From: Macrostomum hystrix
Lineage: Eukaryota > Platyhelminthes > Macrostomidae
Direction of reading: 5' to 3'
Assembly (NCBI GenBank): GCA_950097015.1
Contig: CATNEN010000034.1
Location: 3,577,001-3,641,000 of the forward strand
DNA length: 64,000 nt
The notes under the pieces are model-generated. The model ran no database searches. It saw nothing but the letters and a program-made list of their open reading frames with translations, and had not been told where the DNA came from. Position numbers and translations under genes: made by a program. This document shows positions 1 through 13,200 of this stretch, in pieces; the stretch's first letter is position 1, and every line of letters starts with the position of its first letter.

Positions 1-20
1 TCTACCCACAATTATCCCAT

Positions 21-170
21 CTACAAACTCCAGTGTGTCAGTACTAACCGTCCCGCATAGGCACATTTTGGGTTAAACACTGCTTGCCGTTCCACTTCTG
101 TCAAGTGTTTTTGCTTTTTCGCATCATAACAATCCATTGTGCGAGCATAGTAAGCGTTCGTCGAGGGCAT
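21..170 (-). CDS. Unrecognised 49-codon frame, possibly an exon
   Basis: ATG at 170 to TAG at 21-23 on the minus strand; a hydrophilic peptide with DCYDAKKQKHLTEVERQAVF. An acceptor-like TCTTCTACAG lies just upstream. No family recognised; chance is the default explanation. Confidence 0.15.
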   Translation of the reverse strand: MPSTNAYYARTMDCYDAKKQKHLTEVERQAVFNPKCAYAGRLVLTHWSL

Positions 171-300
171 TGTAGCAAGTTTTCCTGCTTTTTGTGTGGC
201 TGTAGAAGACAGTTTGATTCAGTTGTTCTTGAATGCTTTTACAACCTTTTATTACTATTTTAATATTATTGTGCAGTTAACTAGCATCAAAATTTGACTT

Positions 301-420
301 CATTAGCTGAGCAGTGATGCGGTCCAGCTCAAATCATTAGCTGAGCAGTGATGCGGTCCAGCTCAAATCATTAGCTGAGTAGTAATGCGGTCCAGCTCAA
401 ATCATTAGCTGAGCAGTGAT
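301..420. repeat. 34-bp tandem repeat, 3.5 copies
   Basis: CATTAGCTGAGCAGTGATGC starts at 301, 335, 369 and 403; the fourth copy is truncated. Flanking 171-300 and 421-839 is AT-rich with nothing else recognised. Confidence 0.9.
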
Positions 421-839
421 TCGTAAGAAGATACCGATACACAAGCAAATATCTTTGTCTGCCTGCTCTACTTCTAGTCTCGAAGAATTTCAGATTACAG
501 GCAGATCAGTTGTTTACAATCGCAGACAGCAGAGAAGATCAATATTGTGTAAATTGTCTTCAGCTATTCGACTACGCCTTAGTTTCGCCTTTTATCTGCT
601 TTCAATATTACTCATTAGTAGTAGTGTCATACGCTCTTGTGTTTGTTTCTTTTGTATTAAATCTGCTAAACAAATATAAACTAATAAAACGAATGCTTGT
701 ATATTATGAATGCTGCTCTTCTGGTCCGACCTGTAGTTTTGATTCTATGTTTGAAGAATCTAAGTTCTATTCAGCTGAATGTCTTATGAAACCATTTTCC
801 TTTTTAACAACAAGAGAAGAATGGGACTGAAGGAAATAG

Positions 840-1495
840 AACGAGAAGAATAGAGCGAGAAGGATAGTATTAATAAGAGGAGGAGGGTATGAACAAGAAG
901 AGGAGGGAATGAACGAGAGGAAGAGGGGATGATCGAGAATAGGAGGGAATGAAAGAGAAAAGTAGGGAATTTTTGGGATTTGGGGATTAACAAGAAAAGG
1001 AGGGAATGAGATAGAGGAGGATGGTATGAACGTGAGGAGGATGGTATGAACGAGAGGAGGGTGGTATGAACGAGAGGAAGAGGGAATGATCGAGAATAGG
1101 AGGGAATGAGAGAGAGGAGGGTGGTATGAACGAGAGGAGGGTGGTATGAACGAGAGGAGGGTGGTATGAACGTGAGGAGGGTGGAATGAACGTGAGGAGG
1201 GTAGAATAAACGAGAGGAAGAAGGTATGATCGAGAATAGGAGGTAATGAACGAGAGGAGGGTGGTATGAACGAGAGGAGGGTGGTATGAACGAGAGGAGG
1301 GTGGTATGAACGAGAGGAGGGTGGTATGAACGAGAGGAGGGTGGTATGAACGAGAGGAGGGTGGTATGAACGAGAGGAGGGTGGTATGAACGAGAGGAGG
1401 GTGGTATGAACGAGAGGAGGGTGGTATGAACGAGAGGAGGGTGGTATGAACGAGAGGAGGGTGGTATGAACGAGAGGAGGGTGGTATGAACATCT
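840..1495. repeat. 20-bp GA-rich minisatellite
   Basis: The unit GAACGAGAGGAGGGTGGTAT is in exact register from about 1250 to 1490 and degenerate from 840 to 1250 with variants such as AGAATAGGAGGGAATGA. Purine-rich on the plus strand. Confidence 0.93.
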
Positions 1496-2288
1496 GTTTT
1501 CCGTTTTTCTAAAGATATGAATTAAGGGATGTCGCAGTGAGCAGCAGCAGGTGATGCTGTGGGTCGGATTAAGTTAAAACAATAAATTTTCGTTCCGGCG
1601 CAACCTTTTTACCTGGAATTTCTGCCTGTAGTAGCAGCGCCTGTCTGCACAATCTGGCCCTTGTTTTAGAAATTTCAAAGCTTTTAACTGGCCCGTCATA
1701 AAGAATTGGGGCGCTAAAATATTTACCCGATCGGCGTTGGACAAGAAGACTTGTGCTAAAACCAAACCGTTAAAATATAAGTTAGTCCTGCAGGGGCACA
1801 TCTGTTTACTGGCGGACCTTCGACAACTTGGGCGCGGTGTGAAGCTTTATTGTCTCCCCGTTTGTCGTTTCATACTTTGTTCCGTCCATATTTTATTTGT
1901 GGGATATTTTATTTATTGTCGTGCCGCATTTGCCGACTGACTGTGTTTTTATCTGGTAGTGCTTCTGGGGCCACCTTGATGCTTACTGGGCTCACACAAA
2001 GCATTTGCATTTTTTGGCATAAGAGAAAGCTAAGCCTGCCTAAAGCCCTGTTAAATCCCATTTCTACTCTGGGATCTCAATTTTTATAATCAGGGTCATA
2101 TTTTACCATATAGCCCGTAACACTGCTTAACTGTCTACCTAGGTTTCGAATATAATTTGAGCAGTGCCATCGTGCTGAGCTCATCCTTTCACCGTGAATC
2201 TCATCTTGTGTGAAGCAATAAACCTAGCGGCCTCCATTAGCTAGTGCTCTAACTGCAACACCAGATAAGCCAAAGATATCTGTGAATC
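1496..2288. other. Unannotated spacer
   Basis: About 790 bp without a recognisable exon, RNA gene or repeat. Open frames here lack coding character or splice context. Confidence 0.35.
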
Positions 2289-3330
2289 AACTAACACTCC
2301 AGTCCCATCCAGCCTAACATCCCACACTCCAGTCCCATCCAGCCTAAGATCCCACACTCCAGTCCCATCCAGCCTAATATCCCACACTCCAGTCCCATCC
2401 ACCCTAACATCCCACACTCCAGTCCCATCCACCCTAACATCCCACACTCCAGTCCCATCCACCCTAAGATCCCACACTCCAGTCCCATCCACCCTAAGAT
2501 CCCACACTCCAGTCCCATCCACCCTAACATCCCACACTCCAGTCCCATCCACCCTAACATCCCACACTCCAGTCCCATCCACCCTAACATCCCACACTCC
2601 AGTCCCATCCACCCTAACATCCCACACTCCAGTCCCATCCACCCTAAGATCCCACACTCCAGTCCCATCCAGCCTAACATCCCACACTCCAGTCCCATCC
2701 AGCCTAGCATCCCACACTCCAGTCCCATCCAGCCTAACATCCCACACTCCAGTCCCATCCACCCTAACATCCCACACTCCAGTCCCATCCAGCCTAACAT
2801 CCCACACTCCAGTCCCATCCAGCCTAGCATCCCACACTCCAGTCCCATCCACCCTAACATCCCACACTCCAGTCCCATCCACCCTAACATCCCACACTCC
2901 AGTCCCATCCACCCTAACATCCCACACTCCAGTCCCATCCAGCCTAAGATCCCACACTCCAGTCCCATCCAGCCTAACATCCCACACTCCAGTCCCATCC
3001 ACCCTAACATCCCACACTCCAGTCCCATCCAGCCTAGCATCCCACACTCCAGTCCCATCCACCCTAACATCCCACACTCCAGTCCCATCCACCCTAACAT
3101 CCCACACTCCAGTCCCATCCACCCTAACATCCCACACTCCAGTCCCATCCAGCCTAGCATCCCACACTCCAGTCCCATCCACCCTAACATCCCACACTCC
3201 AGTCCCATCCACCCTAACATCCCACACTCCAGTCCCACGCCATCCTAACATCCGACACTCCAGTCCCATCCAGTCCCACTCTAGTAGAAATTATGATTAG
3301 TCCCACACTCTAGTCCCAAATTATGATCAA
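2289..3330. repeat. 30-bp minisatellite
   Basis: About 33 copies of a 30-bp unit with cores CACTCCAGTCCCATCC and CTAACATCCCA; variants alternate between ACC and AGC, and between AACAT, AAGAT and AGCAT. It degenerates after 3240. The minus-strand 342- and 315-codon frames are the repeat read in two frames, not genes. Confidence 0.95.
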
Positions 3331-3647
3331 TCCGTCACTCCAGTTCCAAATACCATCGACTTTCAATTCCATTTGTCCTTTCTGCAATGGAATTACTTCT
3401 CTGATCAGCATTTTACCTAGACCAAATTTTGCATGCAGTATGCAATATAAAAATCACACGTTTGCATTTCAAACAAAGTTTACTCACAAATCAAGCTCCA
3501 TTGTTGCAAAGCCATGATTGACGTGCAGTTTAACAAAGATTTCGAATTCAGAATACAGAGTAAATCAGTAATGTGCATCTACAATCACTCACTGTTCCCA
3601 ATGCTCCCCCCTCACCCATCAGTCGATACTAGAAGCCTGCTTTTCAG

Positions 3648-3749
3648 TTCCTCACGAAGTTGAAGGGCCGAGATATTGCCGTGGTGCGCGTCACAAGAAA
3701 TTTGGCCAAAGCTTCCGATAATCCCAGCCTCCAAGACTTGGCGTTTTGA
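3648..3749 (+). CDS. Exon-like 33-codon segment, possible terminal exon of an unknown gene
   Basis: After CTGCTTTTCAG, 33 codons read open in phase 0 to TGA at 3747. The peptide has a coding look (KGRDIAVVRVTRNLAKASDN, then PSLQDLAF). If real it is the last exon of a plus-strand gene whose other exons lie upstream of the window or among the arrays. I could not name the family. Confidence 0.33.
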   Translation, partial: FLTKLKGRDIAVVRVTRNLAKASDNPSLQDLAF

Positions 3750-3879
3750 GATTGTAGGACATTGTAGGGGATTGTATATTCTGTGCTTGAAGAGTGGGCA
3801 AGGATGATGTACTAAAAGCTCATAGATATATATGCGAGTACATGATGCTGTTTAACTTATCAGCTAAATCTATCTCAAT

Positions 3880-4064
3880 CTGCCCTGACTTTCTCATCGT
3901 CAGGCAGTGTACACTCTCACTGTGCCTTGGATGTTGGCCCTCAAAGGCGCGAATGCACGACAAGCCACCAAGCCTTATCTCCGCGGCTGCGCCCCAAATG
4001 AATGTGGCCTCGACGCGGACTCGAGCTCAGCGACCTTGGTACATCGCTCCGCCACTAACCCCCC
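3880..4064 (-). mobile_element. tRNA-derived SINE, copy 1 (3'-truncated)
   Basis: Minus orientation. Head at 4064 reads TTAGTGGCGGAGCGATG (A-box-like) and GAGCTCGAGTCC (B-box-like), then the shared body CCACATTCATTTGGGGCGCA and CTTGTCGTGC. The distal third is missing. Shares its body with three other copies in the window. Confidence 0.75.
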
Positions 4065-4669
4065 ATGTCGATATAAATCACAAGACGAGATGAGAAATCA
4101 GTTAAAGACCTTTTCTGAATTTAGATGAATTTTAGGGCAACTCTTAATTCAAACTTTCACAAGGAAATTTGTTATTTGCTTTATCTTATTCCACCTCAAA
4201 ATACCTTGCATGTAAGAATTGTAACTGAAAATGAACCGTTTTTCTACGAAGCCCAAAAACGCCAAAAGTATCCTCATTTTGCAATCCTGTCATATCCCAT
4301 TGGGTTAAAAGTCAAGCAAGTGCAACAGTTTCAGTGTGTCATTTGCCGCAGTAAAACAAAAAAGAAAGCTAGAAAAATTGACCGAATTGTTACAAGCAGC
4401 AGCAGAAACAGCGGAGATCAGTTCTAGAGTCGATTCTTGAAGCACTATGACTGCTGTGGCAAATTTTTTATGATTTCCAATGAGTGACACATCAGCCTCC
4501 TGACGTAACTGGCATGTGACATGTCTGATCACTGTAATCCGATTTCCTGGAATCTCTAAAAAACAGCGAGGTTGGAAGCAAACCTGTTCTGCTTCATTAC
4601 TGCTCTGCTAAGACCGTCTTCGACTGTTCCGGGGAAGAACATACTCCTTGTTTCATACAAAAGAGGCCG
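4065..4669. other. Unannotated spacer
   Basis: About 600 bp between SINE copy 1 and the 27-bp array. No exon, promoter or RNA feature recognised. Confidence 0.35.
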
Positions 4670-6412
4670 AGATTTGAAGCTGTAGTCTCATGGGTGAGAT
4701 TTGAAGCTGTAGTCTCATTGGTGAGATTTGAAGCAGTAGTCTCATGGGTCAGATTTGAAGCTGTAGTCTCTTGGGTGAGATTTGAAGCTGTAGTCTCATC
4801 GGTGAGATTTGAAGCAGTAGTCTCATCGGTGAGATTTGAAGCTGTAGTCTCATGGGTGAGATTTGAAGCTGTAGTCTCATCGGTGAGATTTGAAGCTGTA
4901 GTCTCTTGGGTGAGATTTGAAGCTGTAGTCTTATGGGTGAGATTTGAAGCTGTAGTCTCATGGGTGAGATTTGAAGCTGTAGTCTCATGGGTGAGATTTG
5001 AAGCTGTAGTCTCATGGGTGAGATTTGAAGCTGTAGTCTCATGGGTGAGATTTGAAGCTGTAGTCTCATGGGTGAGATTTGAAGCTGTAGTCTCATGGGT
5101 GAGATTTGAAGCTGTAGTCTCATGGGTGAGATTTGAAGCTGTAGTCTCATGGGTGAGATTTGAAGCTTTAGTCTCATCGGTGAGATTTGAAGCTGTAGTC
5201 TTATGGGTGAGATTTGAAGCTTTAGTCTCATCGGTGAGATTTGAAGCTGTAGTCTCTTGGGTGAGATTTGAAGCTGTAGTCTTATGGGTGCGATTTTAAG
5301 CTGTAGTCTCATGGGTGAGATTTGAAGCTGTAGTCTCTTGGGTGAGATTTGAAGCTGTAGTCTAAAGGGTGAGATTTGAATCTGTAGTCTCATGGGTGAG
5401 ATTTGAAGCTGTAGTCTCATCGGTGAGATTTGAAGCTGTAATCTCTTGGGTGAGATTTGAAGCTGTAGTCTTATGGGTGAGATTTGAAGCTGTAGTCTCA
5501 TGGGTGAGATTTGAAGCTGTAGTCTAAAGGGTCAGATTTGAAGCTGTAGTCTCTTGGGTGAGATTTGAAGCTGTAGTCTCTTGGGTGAGATTTGAAGCTG
5601 TAGTCTCTTGGGTGAGATTTGAAGCTGTAGTCTCATGGGTGAGATTTGAAGCTTTAGTCTCATCGGTGAGATTTGAAGCTGTAGTCTCTTGGGTGAGATT
5701 TGAAGCTGTAGTCTTATGGGTGAGATTTGAAGCTGTAGTCTCATGGGTGAGATTTGAAGCTGTAGTCTCATGGGTGAGATTTGAAGCTGTAGTCTCATGG
5801 GTGAGATTTGAAGCTGTAGTCTCATCGGTGAGATTTGAAGCTGTAGTCTCATGGGTGAGATTTGAAGCTGTAGTCTCATGGGTGAGATTTGAAGCTGTAG
5901 TCTTATGGGTGAGATTTGAAGCTGTAGTCTCATGGGTGAGATTTTAAGCTGTAGTCTCATGGGTGAGATTTTAAGCTGTAGTCTCATGGGTGAGATTTGA
6001 AGCTGTAGTCTCATGGGTGAGATTTGAAGCTGTAGTCTCATGGGTGAGATTTGAAGCTGTAGTCTCATCGGTGAGATTTGAAGCTGTAGTCTCATGGGTG
6101 AGATTTGAAGCTGTAGTCTTATGGGTGAGATTTGAAGCTCTAGTCTCATGGGTGAGATTTGAAGCTGTAGTCTCATGGGTGAGATTTGAAGCTGTAGTCT
6201 CTTGGGTGAGATTTGAAGCTGTAGTCTTATGGGTGAGATTTGAAGCTGTAGTCTCATGGGTGAGATTTGAAGCTGTAGTCTAAAGGGTCAGATTTGAAGC
6301 TGTAGTCTCTTGGGTGAGATTTGAAGCTGTAGTCTCATCGGTGAGATTTGAAGCTGTAGTCTCATGGGTGAGATTTGAAGCTGTAGTCTCATGGGTGAGA
6401 TTTGAAGCTGTG
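4670..6412. repeat. 27-bp minisatellite
   Basis: About 64 copies of a 27-bp unit containing GAGATTTGAAGCTGTAGTCT with a variable end (CATGGGT, CATCGGT, CTTGGGT, TATGGGT, AAAGGGT). The 27-bp period keeps both strands open, which produces several false frames. Substitution variants recur in blocks, so units were copied in groups. Confidence 0.95.
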
Positions 6413-7134
6413 TTTATTTATGTGATATAGCGGGTTGTTGTTCTGTTGCCATACTCAGCGGGGACGAATCTATCAGGGACTGCTTTTGTTGCTGCTGCAG
6501 CTCACCAGGGTGGACTTAGCACCCCTCGTTGTGCTGAAACTAAGGCAATAAATATGTTGAAAAAAATTATTTGTTTTGTTTCCGGTCTGAGTATGGATGG
6601 AGCAAATTTAAATTTAAAATTTACGAGCTGAATTAAGCACTAGTTATAAGGCATGATTATAAATTATCAAACCATAAAGTCTTATTAGACTAGAGAACAC
6701 AAATCTTTAGAACAACTGCTGTATGGCTATAAATGTATCAATGTGCAACATTTGTTTTATTTTCATATAAATCGTTTTAATAGTACTCTTAAGTGAAGCA
6801 ATATCTGAAAGCACAGCTGTCAGCCAATGATCTCTCAGCTGGCCTCTCATTGGCTGGCTACTTTTACCAAGTCTTCCCTCCCAAAATGCTAGATCCCTAA
6901 TACTGCAGCGGTCGGCCGTCTTCCCTAATTTTTTGACCGATTCCAGCAGTAGGCAGAACTGTTTTCGTCTAGTTGGTCCTAATCCATTAATCCTATAGCT
7001 GCGGAAAATTTCAAGCTGTTTGAAATAAACTGTTAATTTCCTGCCTATTTAACACTCCGATTGCTAATTCCACACGCCTCGCCTGTCAAGGATTGACTAT
7101 TAGTTGCTATGACAACTATGAAGGAAGTCAAACT
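6413..7134 (+). promoter_or_regulatory. Upstream region of the SUEL receptor gene
   Basis: About 720 bp before the receptor start codon. The clearest element is a pair of inverted CCAAT boxes, AGCCAATGA at 6822-6830 and TCATTGGCT at 6847-6855, which also form a 9-bp perfect stem with a 16-nt loop. CCAAT boxes bind NF-Y in animals. No TATA box is evident. Promoter status is inferred from position. Confidence 0.3.
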
Positions 7135-7294
7135 ATGAGGCATACGAATTTCACACCGGCGCTGATCCTGCTGACTGTGCTGCCGTTGTTGACCGAGACA
7201 AGCCCCAAGCGACTACTTCCACCGGCGCCTCTGATTGGCTACGAGAGACAGACACGAATTGACATAGACACCGAGAGCTGGCAGCACTTTCTTG
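7135..7294 (+). CDS. SUEL receptor exon 1: signal peptide
   Basis: ATG at 7135 opens 53 codons. After a short polar N-terminus comes a hydrophobic core (PALILLTVLPLL), typical of a cleaved secretion signal. The exon ends in phase 1 at CTTG/GTGAGA. Two earlier ATGs (7109, 7118) are in another frame. The next exon's phase fits exactly. Confidence 0.65.
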
Positions 7295-10200
7295 GTGAGA
7301 ACGAACGGGGTTTTTGCCATAGACAGTGTAACCCGGTGATGTAATTTGAGATTTAGGATCTGTGGCTTGAGATTCAGGATCTGTGATTTGAGATTCAGGA
7401 TCTGTAGCTTGAGATTCAGGATCTGTAGCTTAAGATTCAGGATCTGTAGCTTGAGATTCAGGATCTGTAGCTTGAGATTCAGGATCTGTGATTTGAGATT
7501 CAGGATCTGTAGCTTGAGATTCAGGATCTGTGATTTGAGATTCAGGATCTGTAGCTTGAGATTCAGGATCTGTGATTTGAGATTCAGGATCTGTAGCTTG
7601 AGATTCAGGATCTGTAGCTTAAGATTCAGGATCTGTAGCTTGAGATTCAGGATCTGTAGCTTGAGATTCAGGATCTGTGATTTGAGATTCAGGATCTGTA
7701 GCTTGAGATTCAGGATCTGTGATTTGAGATTCAGGATCTGTGGCTTGAGATTCAGGATCTGTAGCTTGAGATTCAGGATCTGTGATTTGAGATTCAGGAT
7801 ATGTAGCTTGAGATTTAAGATCTGTGATTTGAGATTCAGGATCTGTAGCTTGAGATTCAGGATCTGTGATTTGAGATTCAGGATCTGTGATTTGAGATTC
7901 AGGATCTGTAGCTTGAGATTCAGGATCTGTAGCTTAAGATTCAGGATCTGTAGCTTGAGATTCAGGATCTGTAGCTTGAGATTCAGGATCTGTGATTTGA
8001 GATTCAGGATCTGTAGCTTGAGATTCAGGATCTGTGATTTGAGATTCAGGATCTGTGGCTTGAGATTCAGGATCTGTAGCTTGAGATTCAGGATCTGTGA
8101 TTTGAGATTCAGGATATGTAGCTTGAGATTTAAGATCTGTGATTTGAGATTCAGGATCTGTAGCTTGAGATTCAGGATCTGTGATTTGAGATTCAGGAGC
8201 TGTAGCTTGAGATTCAGGATCTGTAGCTTGAGATTCAGGATCTGTGATTTGAGATTCAGGATATGTAGCTTGAGATTTAAGATCTGTGATTTGAGATTCA
8301 GGATCTGTAGCTTGAGATTCAGGATCTGTGATTTGAGATTCAGGATCTGTAGCTTGAGATTCAGGATCTGTGATTTGAGGTTCAGGATCTGTAGCTTGAG
8401 ATTCAGGATCTGTGATTTGAGATTCAGGATCTGTAGCTTGAGATTCGGGATCTGTGATTTGAGATTCAGGATCTGTGGCTAGAGATTCAGGATCTGTAGC
8501 TTGAGATTCAGGATCTGTGATTTGAGATTCAGGAGCTGAAGTTTCATATGACGAAGTTGAAGCCACAGTTAAAGCCGCACTCTCTGCTAAAAGTGCTTCG
8601 GTATTTTCGCATTACCGGTAATGCGAGCATTAGAGAACGTTCTGCAAGCTGAGCCTCAATCCGCATGGGGATTTTATTGCTTTCACCATCGGGTCGTTTT
8701 TAAGAGGCTTAACAATTTCAAAATAAAAACAGTTATATATCAGATTCAAAGCTTTGCGAAGAAAGGAAATTAGCTACAAGGAAATAGGCTAATGATAACT
8801 TACTGCGTCCCATTTATCCAAATCAGGTAATGGACCTAACTGATTCCATTACTTTCAAGGCACAGTTATTAAAAGTACATTTTATCACCGCCTCGCCGCC
8901 AGCAGTCTAATGGGAATGAGGTGCGAAGGGGGGTAACCAACTTTGGCATCCTACCTGGTAGGAGGTTGACGGGCAGACAGGAAGACAGATTCCTGGTTAA
9001 GTCCGGGTGTAATTTCATAGGAGTAATAGCAACTGGCCCATGGGCAAGTTATTGTTCTGTTCCCATCTGCCACTCGCCTAATGAAAACAGAAGCATTTTT
9101 CGGTAATGCCTGAAAGTAACACAATTGATAGATCGGCTTGTTAATGCTTGTGCTGTTTGGTTTCTCTTGCAGTTTTTCAGCTGTCGCCTATTTCGCGTCG
9201 TAATCATAGGATAATCTCCTTGATTAGCTGACTATAGGCCCTCATAGAATTTTCAAGAACTGTTCATATTTCAGTCTGCTGAAATATCTCTCTCATTGGC
9301 ATTTTTCTGCTTGCAAAGAGTACATATAGTTTGTACTTTCCTGTCAGATACGAGATTCTTGTTACAGTAATACTGTACAACAAGTGTAGGGAATTTACAA
9401 GTTTACACAAACATGAAATTTAACGAAGAAAATGTAAATGTAATGAAGATTGTGCCAGCCAGACTAGACTTGACTAGACTAGACTTGCAGCCAGCGAGGA
9501 GGCAATTCTGCCCATTTCGCTGACTCCTGAGCACCCACACACACAGATACTGTACGCAGGCACACGCTCACACAGGTGTGTACATCTGCCCTGACTTTCT
9601 CATCGTACACTCTCACTGTGCCTTGGAGGTCGGCCCTCAAGGGCGTAAATTGCACGACAAGCCACCAAGCCTTCTCTCCGCGACTGCGCCCCAAATGAAT
9701 GTGGCCTCGCGAGCTCAGGAACCTTGGCGCGAGAGACAAATGCGTTAAACATTCTGCCACTGACCCTAGTGGCAATCTGATAGAAAAGAGCAGAGATTAG
9801 AGAGTAGAGAGTTGAGAGTAGAGCGAAGAGAGTTGGGAGTTGAGAGTAGAGAGTAGAAAGTTGAGAGCAGAGAGTTGAGATTAGAGATTAGAGAGTTGAG
9901 AGTAGAGATTAGAGAGTTGAGAGTAGAGAGTAGAGAGCAGAGAGTAGAGAGTAGAGATTAGAGAGTTGAGAGTAGAGAGTAGAGAGTTGAGAGTAGAGAT
10001 AAGAGAGTTGAGAGTAGAATAGAGAGTAGAGATTTGAGAGTAGAGAGTAGAGAGTAGAGATTAGAAATAACAGAAATGAGTAGTAAGAGTATGGGGACAG
10101 TGAAGAAATTGAGTGGCAGAGGAAGACGCTTTTGTACTTTGGATTCAAAACAGACGACAGATACTGAGGGGATCAGAAAGCTGCACAAAAGTTGCGCTGA

Positions 10201-13200
10201 TCCCAAATCCTAAACCAGCATCGTCAGGGCGCCACTTTGGTTCTTTTGGCTGGATGGGAGAGTGTGGACATTGTCTAGATTATGCTGCCAAAATGAAGAC
10301 ATAATAGTTAAAACTAGTCTCCTTGCAGAGAAATTTTTACTATTGGCGCCCTGACGCTTTTAGACTGAAATAGGCAATAAGATGCAAATTTGTCACTTGA
10401 TTGACGGAGTTAGGAAAGAGTTGGGGTCCTAACAATCTCTTTGGGAGAGCAAGCGGTTTTAGTCCAGATGGGATCTGGAAAAGCAGACTTATTGAAAATT
10501 GGTTAGGCCAATTTAAGGGTCTTGAATCATTCAGCGTCAGTCATGCAGTTTGTCACGTTTCTCGGCTTGCTGTTTCCTGGAATTCTGGACCCTTCGCCGC
10601 AAACAAATTTCCTGAGTTTGGTTTGGGGTTGGAAGGCCTGCTGTCTCTTACGCAATCTTTTGGGCCTACAAATTAGTTTAAGCCCTTTCAATTGGCCTCT
10701 CTCGGCTGATTGTCTGAAACAAGTTATGAAACATGTGACTAATACTGTCACCGTTTGACTGTTCTGTCTCATACGACACAATACAAAAAGTTTTCAGTTG
10801 TATTATTGTGTATAAGACAGCTCTCTACGATTATTTGATTTATTACAAGGTTGTTAGTTATTGATTACACTGCTGTTAGTTACTGCTTACACAACTGTAG
10901 TTATTGATTACACAACTGTAGTTATTGATTACACAACTGTAGTTATTGATTACACAACTGTAGTTATTGATTACACTGCTGTTAGTTACTGCTTACACAA
11001 CTGTAGTTATTGATTACACAACTGTAGTTATTGATTACACAACTGTAGTTATTGATTACGCACCTGTAGTTATTGATTACGCAACTGTAGTTATTGATTA
11101 CACAACTGTAGTTATTGATTACACAACTGTAGTTATTGATTACACAACTGTAGTTATTGATTACACAACTGTAGTTATTGATTACACAACTGTAGTTATT
11201 GATTACACAACTGTAGTTATTGATTACGCAACTGTAGTTATTGATTACACAACTGTAGTTATTGATTACGCAACTGTAGCTATTGATTACACAACTGTAG
11301 TTATTGATTACACAACTGTAGTTATTGATTACGCAACTGTAGTTATTGATTACGCAACTGTAGTTATTGATTACGCAACTGTAGTTATTGATTACACAAC
11401 TGTAGTTATTGATTACACAACTGTAGTTATTGATTACACAACTGTAGTTATTGATTACGCAACTGTAGTTATTGATTACACAACTGTAGTTATTGATTAC
11501 GCAACTGTAGCTATTGATTACACGACTGTAGTTATTGATTACACAACTGCAGTTATTGATTACACAACTGTAGTTATTGATTACACAACTGTAGTCATTG
11601 ATTACACAACTGAAGTTATTGATTACACAACTGTAGTTATTGATTACGCAACTGTAGTTATTGATTACACAACTGTAGTTATTGATTACACAACTGTAGT
11701 CATTGATTACACAACTGAAGTTATTGATTACACAACTGTAGTTATTGATTACGCAACTGTAGTTATTGATTACACAACTGTAGTTATTGATTACACAACT
11801 GAAGTTATTGATTACACAACTGTAGTTATTGATTACGCAACTGTAGTTATTGATTACACAACTGTAGTTATTGATTACACGACTGTAGTTACTGATTACA
11901 CGACTGCAATTCTTGATGAGAGATTTAACGACAGTGATTAAAGTTCATGTGTGGATTGTGCTAAGCTTTTCGGACGTGACTTGGCACCCATGCCAAGACC
12001 TGAACAATGTGTCAGTATTAACTTAAAAACAAAAAAAAACTTTTCCTCAGCAGCCATGAAATTGCCAATTCCTTGTAGCAGATTTTTTGCACAAAATAAT
12101 TTCCGGTGTCACTGTTCCATATATAAAACTGATTTGAAGCTATAATTGTTAGTTTTGCATTATAAAATACTTGGTATATTCTACACTCAGTGTTTTGAGA
12201 TATTCGGACGCGGAGACCATAAAGCATAAGTTGACTCACAATGGACCCGCAGCTCATTGTCACTTCTGTCATGTTTTTTCTTCCGCTTATTATAGTCTTG
12301 GCTAATGCTACACTTTGCTAATCAAACCCGCCCCCCACTAGATAAGCAAGACAAAGTGCGGTCTATTGGCCAAAATCTATCGATCTAAAATACTCCAATT
12401 TACTTCTATTGCCGCCTTGTTGCAGCGTTTTCGTTTCAATATTTTCTCCTTGCCGTATCCGCTCTATATTGGCTCTAGTCCGGAAAATGGCTTCTTTTTC
12501 AGGGAGAAGGAAATACTTGCTTGGGAAAGGACAGGGGCTGTTATTAAATTTCTGTGATAGAGCGTTCTACTCATTTGCGAGTGAAGCAGATGCAACTGAA
12601 ACACAGGGAGCGAGGCGCTGGGAGAAAGTCCTGCTTTTGCTGCTGCTGCACCTGCATTTTGTCAAGTGTCTTCTTCTCCTGACTGGCAATTTGTTGTTTG
12701 AGAAAACAGGCCAGGCGGCACAGGGGCAGCTGCAAGATGAATGGTGAGAGGTGAGGGAGGAGATGAGATTGCCGCAATTAGCACCTTGACGGGGGGCGCG
12801 GGTGGGACTTTGCCCGGGAGCAGAAGAACAACAATTAGCGGCGCGCACACCTTTTGTCGCACCTATAAAATGGTCAGCTTTGCCAGTTGAACTGCAAGCT
12901 TGGGCAGCCTAGTGTTTTCCGCCGCAGTTTCAACGCAGAGTTTGGCGCCCATGTGCGACAACAACCACTGGGAGTGCGGCTCCTGGGGACAGAAGTGAGA
13001 GGAGGCATGGAGGCGAGGCCATGTGGATCGCAGTTGATCACCGCAGCTGCAAATTGATTTTTAATGATTCACAACCATTCAGAATCGCTCTGAGAGTAAA
13101 ATTCTGTCCAGGATTGTCTCAGAAAATAAGGCAGTGGGAGAATGGGAGATGGGGAAATGAGAAATGGGAAGACTGGGAGAGTGGGAGACGGGGAGAATAG

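Noticed and set aside
2241-3269. 342- and 315-codon minus-strand frames with WDVRVDGTG-type repeats
   Set aside because: Pure translation of the 30-bp minisatellite in two frames; no unique coding flank.
4694-6283. Frames with RFEAVVSW (plus) and RLQLQISP (minus) repeats
   Set aside because: The 27-bp minisatellite leaves several frames open on both strands; not coding.
7346-8566. 378-codon plus and 210-codon minus repeat frames
   Set aside because: Translations of the 21-bp array in receptor intron 1.
9160-9233. Alternative receptor exon after TTTCTCTTGCAG
   Set aside because: Good acceptor and compatible phase, but only 18 codons before a stop and no coding character.
10967-11941. 324-codon frame of VVIDYTT repeats
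   Set aside because: Translation of a 21-bp array; no conserved N- or C-terminus and no splice context.
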